Positions 24,129-33,239 of a stretch of 64,000 nt of DNA are shown piece by piece. The stretch covers positions 7,626,001 to 7,690,000 of the forward strand of contig NZ_CP107880.1 of NCBI RefSeq assembly GCF_036013745.1. Direction: 5' to 3'. Below the pieces are notes generated by a model, which searched no databases, had not been told where the DNA came from, and saw nothing but the letters and a program-made list of their open reading frames with translations. The position numbers and the translations under genes were made by a program. The number at the start of each line of letters is the position of its first letter. Position 1 is the stretch's first letter. The DNA is from Streptomyces sp. NBC_00483. GTDB taxonomy: Bacteria > Actinomycetota > Actinomycetes > Streptomycetales > Streptomycetaceae.

Positions 24129-24851
24129 TTAGGAGCCGGTGCGCTCCCACCCCCGACGCTCCGGCCGCGCGCCGAGACGCCGCGGATCGCGGCTGCGGTA
24201 AACGACGTACGGGCGGAACAGGTACTGCACCGGCGCGCTGAACATATGCACGAGCCGGGTGAACGGTACCAGCGCAATCAGTAGCATGCCCACTACTGCG
24301 TGGATCTGATAGAGCGTAGGCACCCCGTCCATGAGCACCACATCGGGGCTCAGCGTGAACAGGCTGCGCGACCAAGGGGCGATGGTCTGCCGGTAGTCGT
24401 AGCCGTTGCCGCCCGAGTGCGTGAGCTTGGCCGTCATGCCGAGGACGATCGCGCCGAGCAGGAACACGTACATGGTCTTGTCGTTGCGCGTCGTGGCCAG
24501 CAGCACCGGGGCCTTGGTGCGGCGCCGGTAGACCAGCATCGCGATCCCGACCACCGCGAGCACGCCCGCGAAGGTGCCGCCGATCAGCGAGAACATGTGG
24601 TACGTGTGCTCGCTGACGCCGACCTTCTCGGTCCACGACTCCGGGATGAACAGGCCGACGATGTGGCCCACGAGCACGAAGAGGATGCCGTAGTGGAACA
24701 TCGGCGACGCGATGTTGAGCAGCTTCGACTCGTAGACCTGCGACGAGCGCGTCGTCCAGCCGAACTTGTCGTAGCGGTAGCGCCAGATGGTGCCGGCGAT
24801 CAGCAGGACGAACGCCACGTAGGGCAGGACACCGAAGAGCGCTGTGTTCAC
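24129..24851 (-). CDS. narI: Respiratory nitrate reductase gamma subunit
   Basis: 240 residues, GTG start overlapping narJ by 4 bases. Five hydrophobic helices (FGVLPYVAFVLLIAGTIWRYR, MFHYGILFVLVGHIVGLFIP, MFSLIGGTFAGVLAVVGIAM, VFLLGAIVLGMTAKLTHSGG, LYQIHAVVGMLLIALVPFTR). His residues in FHYGILFVLVGH and YQIHAVVG are candidate haem b ligands. It takes electrons from the quinol pool on the outer face and passes them to NarH. Last gene of the operon. Confidence 0.93.
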   Translation of the reverse strand: MNTALFGVLPYVAFVLLIAGTIWRYRYDKFGWTTRSSQVYESKLLNIASPMFHYGILFVLVGHIVGLFIPESWTEKVGVSEHTYHMFSLIGGTFAGVLAVVGIAMLVYRRRTKAPVLLATTRNDKTMYVFLLGAIVLGMTAKLTHSGGNGYDYRQTIAPWSRSLFTLSPDVVLMDGVPTLYQIHAVVGMLLIALVPFTRLVHMFSAPVQYLFRPYVVYRSRDPRRLGARPERRGWERTGS

Positions 24852-25435
24852 CGCGCGTGCTCCTTCTCGAGGAGGGGAAGTGCGAAGGGTTCGAGACCGA
24901 CGTCCTCTTGGGGCGGTCCCGACCGGGCGAGCGCCTGTGCCTCTGCACGGTCCTTGGGGGAGGGCCCCGGCAGGGCGGCGCACACCGCGTTGAGGACGGT
25001 CGCGTACGGGGTGCCGTGGTCGGTGAGGGCGAACCGCAGCAGTTCGAGGCCCGCGCGGTTGTCCTCCAGCAGGAACGTGCCCTCCTGCGCGGAGAATTCG
25101 AGGACGGCGGGCAGGAAGTCCGGGAGTTCCTCGCCGGTGAACTCCATGCCGTGCTCCCGGTAGACCTCCTTCATCCGCACCAGGGACATGCCGCGCCTGC
25201 GGGTGTCGCCGTCGCGCCACCACGTCAGATACAGGCTGTGCCGGTTCTTGAAGTCGAAGACCTGGACGTAGTGGGCCGCCAGATCCTGCATCGGCGTGGC
25301 CTCGGCGTGCTCGACGAAGGGGGCGAGCGGCGGCGCGGCCGCGCGGATCAGCGGAAGCCGCTGGTAGAACTCCTCGTCCGGGTACGTGAGACAGAGCGCG
25401 GAAGCCTGAAGGAGCAGGGAGGTCCGGTCGGTCAT
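24848..25435 (-). CDS. narJ: Nitrate reductase assembly chaperone
   Basis: 195 residues, all-helical TorD/NarJ-type protein (LLLQASALCLTYPDEEFYQRL; FDFKNRHSLYLTWW; LPDFLPAVLEF). NarJ binds apo-NarG and is needed for insertion of the molybdenum cofactor before membrane attachment. ATG overlaps the narH stop (ATGA) and the end overlaps narI, which indicates translational coupling across the operon. Confidence 0.93.
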   Translation of the reverse strand: MTDRTSLLLQASALCLTYPDEEFYQRLPLIRAAAPPLAPFVEHAEATPMQDLAAHYVQVFDFKNRHSLYLTWWRDGDTRRRGMSLVRMKEVYREHGMEFTGEELPDFLPAVLEFSAQEGTFLLEDNRAGLELLRFALTDHGTPYATVLNAVCAALPGPSPKDRAEAQALARSGPPQEDVGLEPFALPLLEKEHAR

Positions 25436-27057
25436 CAGCTGTCCTCCTTGTCGGTGCTGTCTGCTGTCTGCCGTTCCTTGCTGAGCTGGAAGTTCTCGAC
25501 GGAGACGACGGGCAGCAGCTTGCGGCCGTCGGCGACGGTCGTCCCGGAGTCGCCGCCGAAGGGGCCCTCGCCGCCCATGCCGGGGCCGCCCTCGTGGTCG
25601 AGCGAGCAGGTGTCCGACGGCAGTGCGGACTCCTCCAGGCGCTGCGCGTCGCCGACCGCCGCGGTCGGGATCACGTAGCGGTCCTCGTACTTGGCGATGG
25701 CGAGCAGCCGGTACATCTCCTCGATCTCGTGCGGTGACATGCCGATGGACTCGGCGATCGAACTGTCGGGCAGGTCACCGAGGTTGATGGCCCGCATGTG
25801 CGAGCGCATCGCGGCCAGCTTCTCCAGCGAGGCACGTACGGGCTTGGTGTCGCCCGCCGTGAAGATCTCCGCCAGGTATTCGAGGGGGATGCGCAGTGTG
25901 TCGATCGCGCCGAACAGGTTCGAGTGGTCCTCGCCGTCGTGCCCGGTCTCGGTGAGCGCGTCGACGACGGGGGAGAGCGGCGGGATGTACCAGACCATCG
26001 GCATCGTCCGGTACTCCGGGTGCAGCGGCAGCGCCACCTTGTACTTGCTGATGAGCGCGTGCACGGGGGAGCGCCGCGCGGCCTCCATCCAGTCGTACGG
26101 GATGCCCGCCTCCTCGGCGGCCCGCTGCACCGCGGGGTCCTCGGGGTCGAGGAAGATGCCCAACTGCTCCTCGTACAAGTCGTGTTCGTTCTTCGAGGAG
26201 GCGGCCTCCGTCACCTTGTCGGCGTCGTAGAGCATCACGCCGAGATAGCGGAGCCGGCCCACGCAGGTCTCCGAGCAGACCGTCGGCAGACCCACCTCCA
26301 GGCGCGGATAGCAGAGCGTGCACTTCTCGGCCTTGCCGGTGCGGTGGTTGAAGTACACCTTCTTGTACGGGCAGCCGGTGACACACATCCGCCAGCCGCG
26401 GCAGGAGTCCTGGTCGACGAGGACGATGCCGTCCTCGACGCGCTTGTACATCGCGCCCGAGGGGCAGGACGAGACGCACGACGGGTTGAGGCAGTGCTCG
26501 CAGATCCGCGGCAGATAGAACATGAAGGTCTGCTCGAACTGGAACTTGACCTTCTCCGCGGCCTGTTCGCGGGTCTTCTCCACCATCGGGTCGAGATCGC
26601 CGTACTGGGCGGAGCCGCCGAGGTTGTCGTCCCAGTTGGAGGACCACTCGATCTTCATCGGCTTGCCGCTGATCAGGGAGCGGGGCTCCGCGACGGGATA
26701 GTCGTCGCCGAGCGGGGCGTTGGTGAGGTTCTTGTAGTCGTACGTCCAGGGCTCGTAGTAGTCCTTGATCTCCGGCAGCTTCGGGTTGGAGAAGATGCCG
26801 AGGAGCTTCTTGAACCGGCCGCCGCCCTTCAGCTTCAGGGCGCCCTTCTTGTTGAGCTCCCAGCCGCCGCGCCACTTCTCCTGGTCCTCGTAGCGGCGCG
26901 GATAGCCCTGCCCGGGGCGGGTCTCGACGTTGTTGAACCAGACGTACTCCATGCCGTTGCGGTTGGTCCACGCCTGCTTGCAGGTGACCGAGCAGGTGTG
27001 GCAGCCGATGCACTTGTCGAGGTTCATGACCATCGCGACCTGAGCCATGATGCGCAT
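25435..27057 (-). CDS. narH: Respiratory nitrate reductase beta subunit
   Basis: 540 residues. Cys groups for four Fe-S clusters are visible: CIGCHTCSVTC (residues 16-26), CEHCLNPSCVSSCPSGAMYK, CRGWRMCVTGCPYKK and CTLCYPRLEVG with a later CSETC. The Trp in CRGWRMC replaces one Cys, as in the [3Fe-4S] cluster of NarH. It transfers electrons from NarI to NarG at the cytoplasmic face. The start codon shares one base with the narG stop (TGATG). A second ATG lies three codons in. Confidence 0.95.
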   Translation of the reverse strand: MRIMAQVAMVMNLDKCIGCHTCSVTCKQAWTNRNGMEYVWFNNVETRPGQGYPRRYEDQEKWRGGWELNKKGALKLKGGGRFKKLLGIFSNPKLPEIKDYYEPWTYDYKNLTNAPLGDDYPVAEPRSLISGKPMKIEWSSNWDDNLGGSAQYGDLDPMVEKTREQAAEKVKFQFEQTFMFYLPRICEHCLNPSCVSSCPSGAMYKRVEDGIVLVDQDSCRGWRMCVTGCPYKKVYFNHRTGKAEKCTLCYPRLEVGLPTVCSETCVGRLRYLGVMLYDADKVTEAASSKNEHDLYEEQLGIFLDPEDPAVQRAAEEAGIPYDWMEAARRSPVHALISKYKVALPLHPEYRTMPMVWYIPPLSPVVDALTETGHDGEDHSNLFGAIDTLRIPLEYLAEIFTAGDTKPVRASLEKLAAMRSHMRAINLGDLPDSSIAESIGMSPHEIEEMYRLLAIAKYEDRYVIPTAAVGDAQRLEESALPSDTCSLDHEGGPGMGGEGPFGGDSGTTVADGRKLLPVVSVENFQLSKERQTADSTDKEDS

Positions 27058-30000
27058 CAGTACTGGACCTCCTGGGAGCGGCGGCGGATGACCGTGACCT
27101 CGTCGCGCTGGTTGCCCGTCGGGCCGAGGTAGTTGAACGCCCAGCTCAACTGGGCGTAGCCGCCGATGAGATGGGACGGCTTGAGGATGAGTCGGGTGAG
27201 CGAGTTGTGGATGCCGCCGCGCTTTCCGGTCGTCTCCGCCTTGGGCACGTTGACGGTGCGTTCCTGCGCGTGGTGCATGTAGACCGTGCCGGCCGGCATG
27301 CGGTGGGAGACGATCGCGCGGGCGACGACGACGCCGTTGCGGTTCACGGCCTCGATCCAGTCGTTGTCCTTGACGCCGATCGAGTCGGCGTCCTGCGGGG
27401 ACATCCAGATGGACTGGCCGCCGCGGGACAGCGCCAGCATGAACAGGTTGTCCTGGTACTCGGAGTGGATGGACCACTTGTTGTGCGGGGTGAGGTAACG
27501 GACCGTCACTTCCTTCTCGCCGTCCGGCCCGAGCCGTGGCTCACCGAACAGCCGGTTCATGTCGAGTGGTGGCCGGTAGACGGGCATCGCCTCGCCCAGC
27601 TCGTGCATCCAGTCGTGGTCGATGAAGAAGTGCTGGCGACCGGTGAGGGTGTGCCACGGCTTGAGGTGCTCGGTGTTGAGGGTGAACGCCGTGTAGCGGC
27701 GCCCGCCGGACTCGCTGCCCGACCACTCGGGCGAGGTGATGACCGGTACGGGCGCGGCCTGCGTGTCCGCGTACGTGATGCGCTTGCCCTCGTGCTCGGC
27801 GGAGAGGTGCGCCATCTCCTGGCCCGTACGGGCTTCAAGGGTGTGGAAGCCCTGCGTGGCGAGGCGGCCGTTGGTGGTGCCGGACAGGGCGAGGATGGTG
27901 TTCGCCGCCTTGACCGCCGTGTCGAGCGACGGCCGGCCGTCGGCGGGGCCGCCGCGCACGGCGCCGTTGCGCTCGCGCAGCTCCGTGACCTCCTGGTCGG
28001 GCTTGAGGGCGATTCCCTTGGCGGGCAGGCCGAGTTGCTCGACGAGCGGGCCGAGCGCGGTGAACTTGGCGCCGATCGCCGTGTAGTCCCGCTCGACGAC
28101 CGTGAGGTTCGGCATGGTCTTGCCCGGCACCGGCTCGCACTCGCCCTTGTGCCAGTCCAGGACGATGCCGCCGGGCTGCGCGATCTCACCGGGAGTGTCG
28201 TGCTGGAGCGGCGTCGCCACCAAGTCCTTGCGTACGCCCAGGTGTTGGGCGGACAGCTCGCTGAGCTTGTGGGCGAGCGCCTTGAACGTGTCGAAGTCGC
28301 TGCGCGCCTGCCACGGCGGGTCCACGGCGGGCGTGAACGAGTGCACGTAGGGGTGCATGTCCGTGGAGGCGATGTCGTGCTTCTCGTACCAGGTCGCGGC
28401 GGGCAGCACGACGTCGGACAGGAGCGTGGAGGACGTCTGCCGGAAGTCGAGGGACGTCAGCAGGTCGATCTTGCCCTCGGGTGCCTCGTCGTGCCAGGTC
28501 ACCGTCGAGGGGCGCTCCTCGGGGGAGGCCTCCTCGGCGCGCAGCGAGGAGTGCGTGCCCAGCAGGTGCTTGGTGAAGTACTCGGCGCCCTTCGCGGACG
28601 AGCCGAGCAGGTTCGCCCGCCACAGGGTCATCACGCGCGGCCAGTTCTCGGGCGCGTCCGGGTCCTCGCACGCGAACTTCAGCGAGCCCGCCTTGAGTTC
28701 GGAGACCGTGTCCTCCACGGACTGCTCACCGAGCGCGAGCGAGCTCCGGTCGAACGTCGGATACGACGGCATCCAGCCCGAACGGGCCGACAGGGACAGC
28801 ACATCGGCGCCCGTCATGCCCTCGAAGGCGCCCTTGCCGAGCGGGGACGCGAGCACGTCGGCGCTGAACCTGTCGTAGCGCCACTGGTCGGTGTTGAGGA
28901 AGAAGAACCCGGTACCGATCATCTGCCGCGGCGGCCGCGACCAGTCGTTGGCGGAGGCGAGCGAGGCCCAGCCGGTGACCGGGCGGCACTTCTCCTGGCC
29001 GACGTAGTGGGCCCAGCCGCCGCCGTTCCTGCCCTGGCAGCCGGTGAGCTGAAGGAGGGACAGGAAGCCACGGTAGGTGGTCTCGGAGTGGAACCAGTGG
29101 TTCGTGCCGGCGCCCATCAGGATCATGCAGCGCCCGCGCGACTTCTCGGCGGTCTGCGCGAACTCCCGTGCAATCTTTACGCACTTGGCGGCCGGTACGG
29201 AGGTGTGCATCTCTTGCCAGGCCGGTGTGCCGGGCGTCTCCGCGTCGTCGTACGAGGCGGGCCACTGGCCCGGGAGGCCGTCGCGCCCGACGCCGTACTG
29301 CGCGAGCAGCAGGTCGAACACGGTCGTCACCAGCGGGCCGCCCTGCCCGCCGAGCCGGGTCGCCGGCACACCGCGCCGCACGACCTCGCCGCGGCCCTGC
29401 CCGTGCGTGCCGCCGTCGGTGTCGAAGCGGGGGAGCAGCACCTCCACGCCACCGGCGATGTCCGAGTCGTGCAGGCTCAACTTCGGCTGGATATTGCCCA
29501 GTTCGAGGTTCCACTTGCCCTTGCCGGACTCGGTCCAGCGAAAGCCGAGGGAGCCGTTCGGAACGACCGGCTGGCCCGTCGCCTCGTCGAGCACGGCGGT
29601 CTTCCACTCGGCGCCCTCGCCGCCCTGACCGAGATCGGTGGCGCGCAGGAACTTCGACGGCACGTACGCCCCGTCGCGCTCCTCAAGTGTCACCAGGAAC
29701 GGCAGGTCGGTGAACTTCTTGACGTAGTCCGTGAAGAACGGCGTCTGCCGGTCGACGAAGAACTCCTTGAGGATCACATGCCCCATGGAGAGCGCGAGCG
29801 CGCCGTCGGTCCCGGGGTGCGGGTGCAGCCACTCGTCGGCGAACTTCGCGTTGTCCGCGTAGTCGGGCGCGACGACGACGACCTTCTGGCCGCGATAGCG
29901 CGCCTCCGCCATCCAGTGCGCGTCGGGCGTCCTGGTGACCGGGACGTTCGAGCCCCACATCATCAGGTACGCGGCGTCCCACCAGTCACCCGACTCGGGG

Positions 30001-30743
30001 ACGTCGGTCTGGTCGCCGAACACCTGCGGCGAGGCCACCGGCAGGTCCGCGTACCAGTCGTAGAACGACAGCATCGGGGCGCCGATCAGCGAGTGGAACC
30101 GGGCCCCCGCCGCGTGCGACACCATCGACATCGCGGGAATGGGGGAGAAGCCGGCGATCCGGTCGGGCCCGTACGTCTTGATGGTGTGCACGTGCGCCGC
30201 GGCGATGATCTCCACGGCCTCGTCCCAGGTGGCACGCACCAGGCCGCCCTTGCCGCGGGCCTGCTGGTACCTGCGGCGCCGCTCGGGGTCGGCCTGGATG
30301 TCGGCCCACGCGAGCACCGGATCGTGCAGCCGCGCCTTCGCCTCCCGGTACATCTCCACGAGGACGCCCCGGATGTACGGGTAGCGCACCCGGGTCGGCG
30401 AGTACGTGTACCAGGAGAACGCGGCGCCGCGTGGGCAGCCACGTGGCTCGTACTCCGGCCGGTCGGGGCCCACGCTCGGATAGTCCGTCTGCTGGGTCTC
30501 CCAGGTGATGATGCCGTCCTTGACGTACACCTTCCACCGGCACGAGCCGGTGCAGTTCACGCCGTGCGTGGAGTTCACGACCTTGTCGTGGCTCCAGCGG
30601 TCCCGATAGAAGACGTCCCCGTCCCGGCCGCCCTTGATCTGCACGCTGTGCAGGTCCTCGGAGGCCGTCCCCCTCCGGAAGAACCGCCCCGCGCGCAGCA
30701 GCGCGGCGTCCGGCTCGGTCGGGGTGCGTGTCGTATCCGTCAC
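27057..30743 (-). CDS. narG: Respiratory nitrate reductase alpha (molybdenum) subunit
   Basis: 1,228 residues, usual length for NarG. The FS0 [4Fe-4S] site is HGVNCTGSCRW with His60, Cys64, Cys68 and Cys103 (GCPRGAAFSW). The Mo ligand Asp lies in DWYADLPVASPQ. Further MGD-binding blocks include MWGSNVPVTRTPDAHW and GAGTNHWFHSE, and the C-terminal MopB domain has HNKWSIHSEYQDN. It reduces nitrate to nitrite in the cytosol with quinol electrons from NarHI. The gene leads a tight narGHJI operon. No transporter gene (narK) lies nearby. The 183-bp upstream region showed no clear regulator box. Confidence 0.96.
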   Translation of the reverse strand: MTDTTRTPTEPDAALLRAGRFFRRGTASEDLHSVQIKGGRDGDVFYRDRWSHDKVVNSTHGVNCTGSCRWKVYVKDGIITWETQQTDYPSVGPDRPEYEPRGCPRGAAFSWYTYSPTRVRYPYIRGVLVEMYREAKARLHDPVLAWADIQADPERRRRYQQARGKGGLVRATWDEAVEIIAAAHVHTIKTYGPDRIAGFSPIPAMSMVSHAAGARFHSLIGAPMLSFYDWYADLPVASPQVFGDQTDVPESGDWWDAAYLMMWGSNVPVTRTPDAHWMAEARYRGQKVVVVAPDYADNAKFADEWLHPHPGTDGALALSMGHVILKEFFVDRQTPFFTDYVKKFTDLPFLVTLEERDGAYVPSKFLRATDLGQGGEGAEWKTAVLDEATGQPVVPNGSLGFRWTESGKGKWNLELGNIQPKLSLHDSDIAGGVEVLLPRFDTDGGTHGQGRGEVVRRGVPATRLGGQGGPLVTTVFDLLLAQYGVGRDGLPGQWPASYDDAETPGTPAWQEMHTSVPAAKCVKIAREFAQTAEKSRGRCMILMGAGTNHWFHSETTYRGFLSLLQLTGCQGRNGGGWAHYVGQEKCRPVTGWASLASANDWSRPPRQMIGTGFFFLNTDQWRYDRFSADVLASPLGKGAFEGMTGADVLSLSARSGWMPSYPTFDRSSLALGEQSVEDTVSELKAGSLKFACEDPDAPENWPRVMTLWRANLLGSSAKGAEYFTKHLLGTHSSLRAEEASPEERPSTVTWHDEAPEGKIDLLTSLDFRQTSSTLLSDVVLPAATWYEKHDIASTDMHPYVHSFTPAVDPPWQARSDFDTFKALAHKLSELSAQHLGVRKDLVATPLQHDTPGEIAQPGGIVLDWHKGECEPVPGKTMPNLTVVERDYTAIGAKFTALGPLVEQLGLPAKGIALKPDQEVTELRERNGAVRGGPADGRPSLDTAVKAANTILALSGTTNGRLATQGFHTLEARTGQEMAHLSAEHEGKRITYADTQAAPVPVITSPEWSGSESGGRRYTAFTLNTEHLKPWHTLTGRQHFFIDHDWMHELGEAMPVYRPPLDMNRLFGEPRLGPDGEKEVTVRYLTPHNKWSIHSEYQDNLFMLALSRGGQSIWMSPQDADSIGVKDNDWIEAVNRNGVVVARAIVSHRMPAGTVYMHHAQERTVNVPKAETTGKRGGIHNSLTRLILKPSHLIGGYAQLSWAFNYLGPTGNQRDEVTVIRRRSQEVQY

Positions 30744-30926
30744 CGTTTGCTCCCTCGATGTCCCGTTCTGGGCACGCTAAGGGTCGTGCGGCGGGGGCAC
30801 ACGTCGGCCGGGGCCGTACGAGTCGGGCGCGGGGCCGGCGGCCGGGCATTACCCCGGACGTAATCGACCCGCCATCCGGGCACGGGCAGGGTGGTGTCAC
30901 CGACCCGATGACGGAGGGTGATCCCC

Positions 30927-31346
30927 ATGTCCGCCACCACGCTCACCAGCACCCCGGTCCAGGCCCGTCGCACCTGGCTGCGCCGCCTGCTCGGTGCCGA
31001 CGCGCTGGGCACCGGCCTCAACGGCCTCGCCTACGTCGCCGCCTCCGGGCCGATCGGCCGCTTCCTCGGCATCGATCCGGGGCTGCTGCTCGGACTGGGC
31101 GCCGGACTGATCGTCTACGCCGCCGCGGTCGCGGCGCTCGCCGCGCGCAGCAGCCCGCCCGCGCTCGGCGTGCGCACCGTGGTCGAGGTCAACCTCGCCT
31201 GGACGGTGCTCAGCTTCGTCGCGCTGTTCGCCTGGCTGGAGCCGAGCACGGCCGGGATGGTGTACGGGTCGCTGCAGGCCGTGGTGGTGGCGGCGTTCGC
31301 GGGGCTCCAGTACGCCGCGCTGCGGGGTCAGCCCAGCGCGGAGTGA
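30927..31346 (+). CDS. Small integral membrane protein
   Basis: 139 residues from ATG 30927 (GGAGGG 8 bases upstream). Four hydrophobic stretches: LGTGLNGLAYVAASGPIGRF, LLLGLGAGLIVYAAAVAALA, VVEVNLAWTVLSFVALFAWL and MVYGSLQAVVVAAFAGLQYA. It is typical of uncharacterised actinobacterial four-helix membrane proteins. It is divergent from narG and overlaps the 3' end of the next gene by 19 bases. Function unknown. Confidence 0.7.
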   Translation: MSATTLTSTPVQARRTWLRRLLGADALGTGLNGLAYVAASGPIGRFLGIDPGLLLGLGAGLIVYAAAVAALAARSSPPALGVRTVVEVNLAWTVLSFVALFAWLEPSTAGMVYGSLQAVVVAAFAGLQYAALRGQPSAE

Positions 31347-32140
31347 AGGTATTTCGCCGTCGCCGGGTCGGCCGGGAGCAGCGTCTCCACGGCCAGCTCG
31401 GCGACCGTCACGTCCATCGGCGTATTGAACGTCGAGATCGACGACACGAACGACAACAGGTGCCCCTCGTGCTCGATCACCATCGGCAGCGCGAAGTACG
31501 GCAGCAGGGGCGCGACCGGCTCGTTCCCGGCCGGGCGGCCAGGCGGCAGCGGATACGCGGACACCTCCTCGTACAGCTCCCGCAGCGGCTGCGACCCGGT
31601 CAGCGCGATCTGCTGCTCCATCTGTGCCAGCAGATGCCCCCGCCACTCGCGCAGATTCCTGATCCGCGGCGCGAGGCCCTCCGGGTGCAGGGTGAGCCGC
31701 ATCGCGTTCAGCGGCTCGGTGAGCAGGTGCGCGGGCGCCGAGGACATCAGCAGGGCGATGCCGCCGTTCGCCGCGATCACGTTGAACGTCGCGTCGACGA
31801 TGAACGCCGGGTACGGCTCGTAGCCGCGCAGCAGCGTTTCGAGCCCTTCCCGCAGCACGCCGAGCGAGGGATCGTCGAGCGGGGTCTCCTTGAACCGCGG
31901 CGCGTAACCCGCCGCAAGGAGAAGGGCGTTGCGCTCCCTCATCGGTACGTCGAGATGCTCGGCGAGCCGCAGCACGAGGTCCTGGCTCGGCCGCGAACGC
32001 CCCGTCTCCACGAAACTGATGTGCCGCGCCGAGGAGCCCGCCCGCAGCGCGAGCTCCAGCTGGCTGACCCGCCGCCGCTCGCGCCAGCCGCGCAGCAGGG
32101 CGCCCACTTCTGACGTGTTCTTGCGCGCTGCGGCAGTCAT
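31328..32140 (-). CDS. XRE regulator with MmyB-like ligand-binding domain
   Basis: 270 residues. The HTH is at about 10-65 (LLRGWRERRRVSQLELALRA, ARHISFVETGRSRPS). The rest matches MmyB-like transcription regulator ligand-binding domains (ETLLRGYEPYPAFIVDATFN, then LRLTLHPEGLAPRI, LLPYFALPMVIEHEG), a PAS-like fold in which some members bind fatty-acid-type ligands. It points toward narG and converges with the membrane-protein gene. These regulators often control a divergent dehydrogenase; here the divergent neighbour is the pterin dehydratase gene. Confidence 0.85.
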   Translation of the reverse strand: MTAAARKNTSEVGALLRGWRERRRVSQLELALRAGSSARHISFVETGRSRPSQDLVLRLAEHLDVPMRERNALLLAAGYAPRFKETPLDDPSLGVLREGLETLLRGYEPYPAFIVDATFNVIAANGGIALLMSSAPAHLLTEPLNAMRLTLHPEGLAPRIRNLREWRGHLLAQMEQQIALTGSQPLRELYEEVSAYPLPPGRPAGNEPVAPLLPYFALPMVIEHEGHLLSFVSSISTFNTPMDVTVAELAVETLLPADPATAKYLHSALG

Positions 32141-32178
32141 GGGAAGACCGTAGCCGGATCCGGTGGCACGCTGGAGGC

Positions 32179-32478
32179 ATGCCTACTGAACCGCTCTCCC
32201 AGAAGGACATCGAGGACCGCCTCACCGAACTGCCGGGCTGGTCCGTGGAAGACGGCGCGCTCACGCGCACGTACCGCCTGGACTCGCACTTCGCGGCGGC
32301 GGCACTCGTCATGCACATCGCGCAGACCCAGGAGGCCCTGAACCACCACTCGAACCTGACGCTCGGCTATAACACGGTGACCCTCGCGGTGAACACGCAC
32401 GACGCGGGCGGCGCCCTCACGGCGAAGGACTTCGCGCTGGCGGAGCGGGTCGAGAAGCTGGCTGGGGGACATCTTTAA
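32179..32478 (+). CDS. Pterin-4a-carbinolamine dehydratase
   Basis: 99 residues, the usual length. The motif EALNHHSNLTLGYNTVTLAV then THDAGGALTAKDFALA carries the conserved HH..N...Y..V and THDAGG..T..D..LA active-site pattern. It dehydrates 4a-hydroxytetrahydrobiopterin to quinonoid dihydrobiopterin after aromatic amino acid hydroxylation. No phenylalanine hydroxylase gene is in the window. A few actinobacterial members serve other pterin roles. Confidence 0.9.
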   Translation: MPTEPLSQKDIEDRLTELPGWSVEDGALTRTYRLDSHFAAAALVMHIAQTQEALNHHSNLTLGYNTVTLAVNTHDAGGALTAKDFALAERVEKLAGGHL

Positions 32479-32606
32479 GCCCCGCCCTGGGACGAGAGCC
32501 AGCGGGGTCCGGGGCGGAGCCCCGGTTTCGGGAAGGGGCGGGGTGGGGGAGATCCGCCCACCGCAACCACCCCACCCGACGGACCGCGCAGCTTAAGGTG
32601 TCGGTC

Positions 32607-33146
32607 ATGTTCAAGTCAGGGGTGGGGTTCCTCGCACTGTTCGGGCTCGGTTGGTGGTTACTGGCCACGAGCACATTCGAGAGTTCGGCGCGGCTGATCG
32701 CGATGGTGGTCGGCTGCGCCGCCGCGATCGGGCTGATGCTCGCCGCGCGGCGTCTTCTTCCCGCGTCGGCCAGCGAACCGTTCCCCGCCGACCTGCGTCG
32801 GCGGTTCCTCCAGGTCAACGGCATCCAGTGGCTGCTGATCCTGGTCGTCTCCCAGGTGTGCGTCAGGACCGGTACGGCCGTGCTCATTCCGCCGCTGGTC
32901 GCGGTCGTCGTGGGGTTGCACTTCCTGCCGCTCGCGGCGATGTTCGAGCAGCCCCGACTGCGCGTGCCTGCCGCCCTGTTGACCGCGGCCGGAGTCGCGG
33001 GCGTGGCGGTGTGGTTCCTGAACGGCCCGGACCCGGTCGTCCGTCTCGTCGTGGGCCTCGTCTCGGCGCTCTCCCTGTGGGGCATGGCCGTCTGGACGGT
33101 CACGGAGGCGGCGTCGTCCGCCGCCGTTCAAGTCGTGCCGGAGTAA
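32607..33146 (+). CDS. Membrane protein of unknown function
   Basis: 179 residues from ATG 32607; a GTG at 32598 in the same frame is also possible. Five hydrophobic helices (VGFLALFGLGWWLLA, LIAMVVGCAAAIGLMLAARR, VNGIQWLLILVVSQV, LIPPLVAVVVGLHFLPLAAM, LVVGLVSALSLWGMAVWTV). No conserved motif is recognised; it may be a small multi-helix sensor or transporter part. It stands between the pterin dehydratase and the lyase gene with no sign of an operon. Confidence 0.7.
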   Translation: MFKSGVGFLALFGLGWWLLATSTFESSARLIAMVVGCAAAIGLMLAARRLLPASASEPFPADLRRRFLQVNGIQWLLILVVSQVCVRTGTAVLIPPLVAVVVGLHFLPLAAMFEQPRLRVPAALLTAAGVAGVAVWFLNGPDPVVRLVVGLVSALSLWGMAVWTVTEAASSAAVQVVPE

Positions 33147-33239
33147 GTCGTGTGGGAGTAAGGGGCAACCTCGACCGGCCCGGCGGCGACAGATGTACGC
33201 ACACATCTCACCCGCACGCCTTCACCGAGGAGACCCCCG

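Noticed and set aside
27171..30863. A 3.7-kb open frame antisense to narG
   Set aside because: Mirror frame produced by GC-rich third positions of narG; Arg/Gly/Val-rich text with no motifs.
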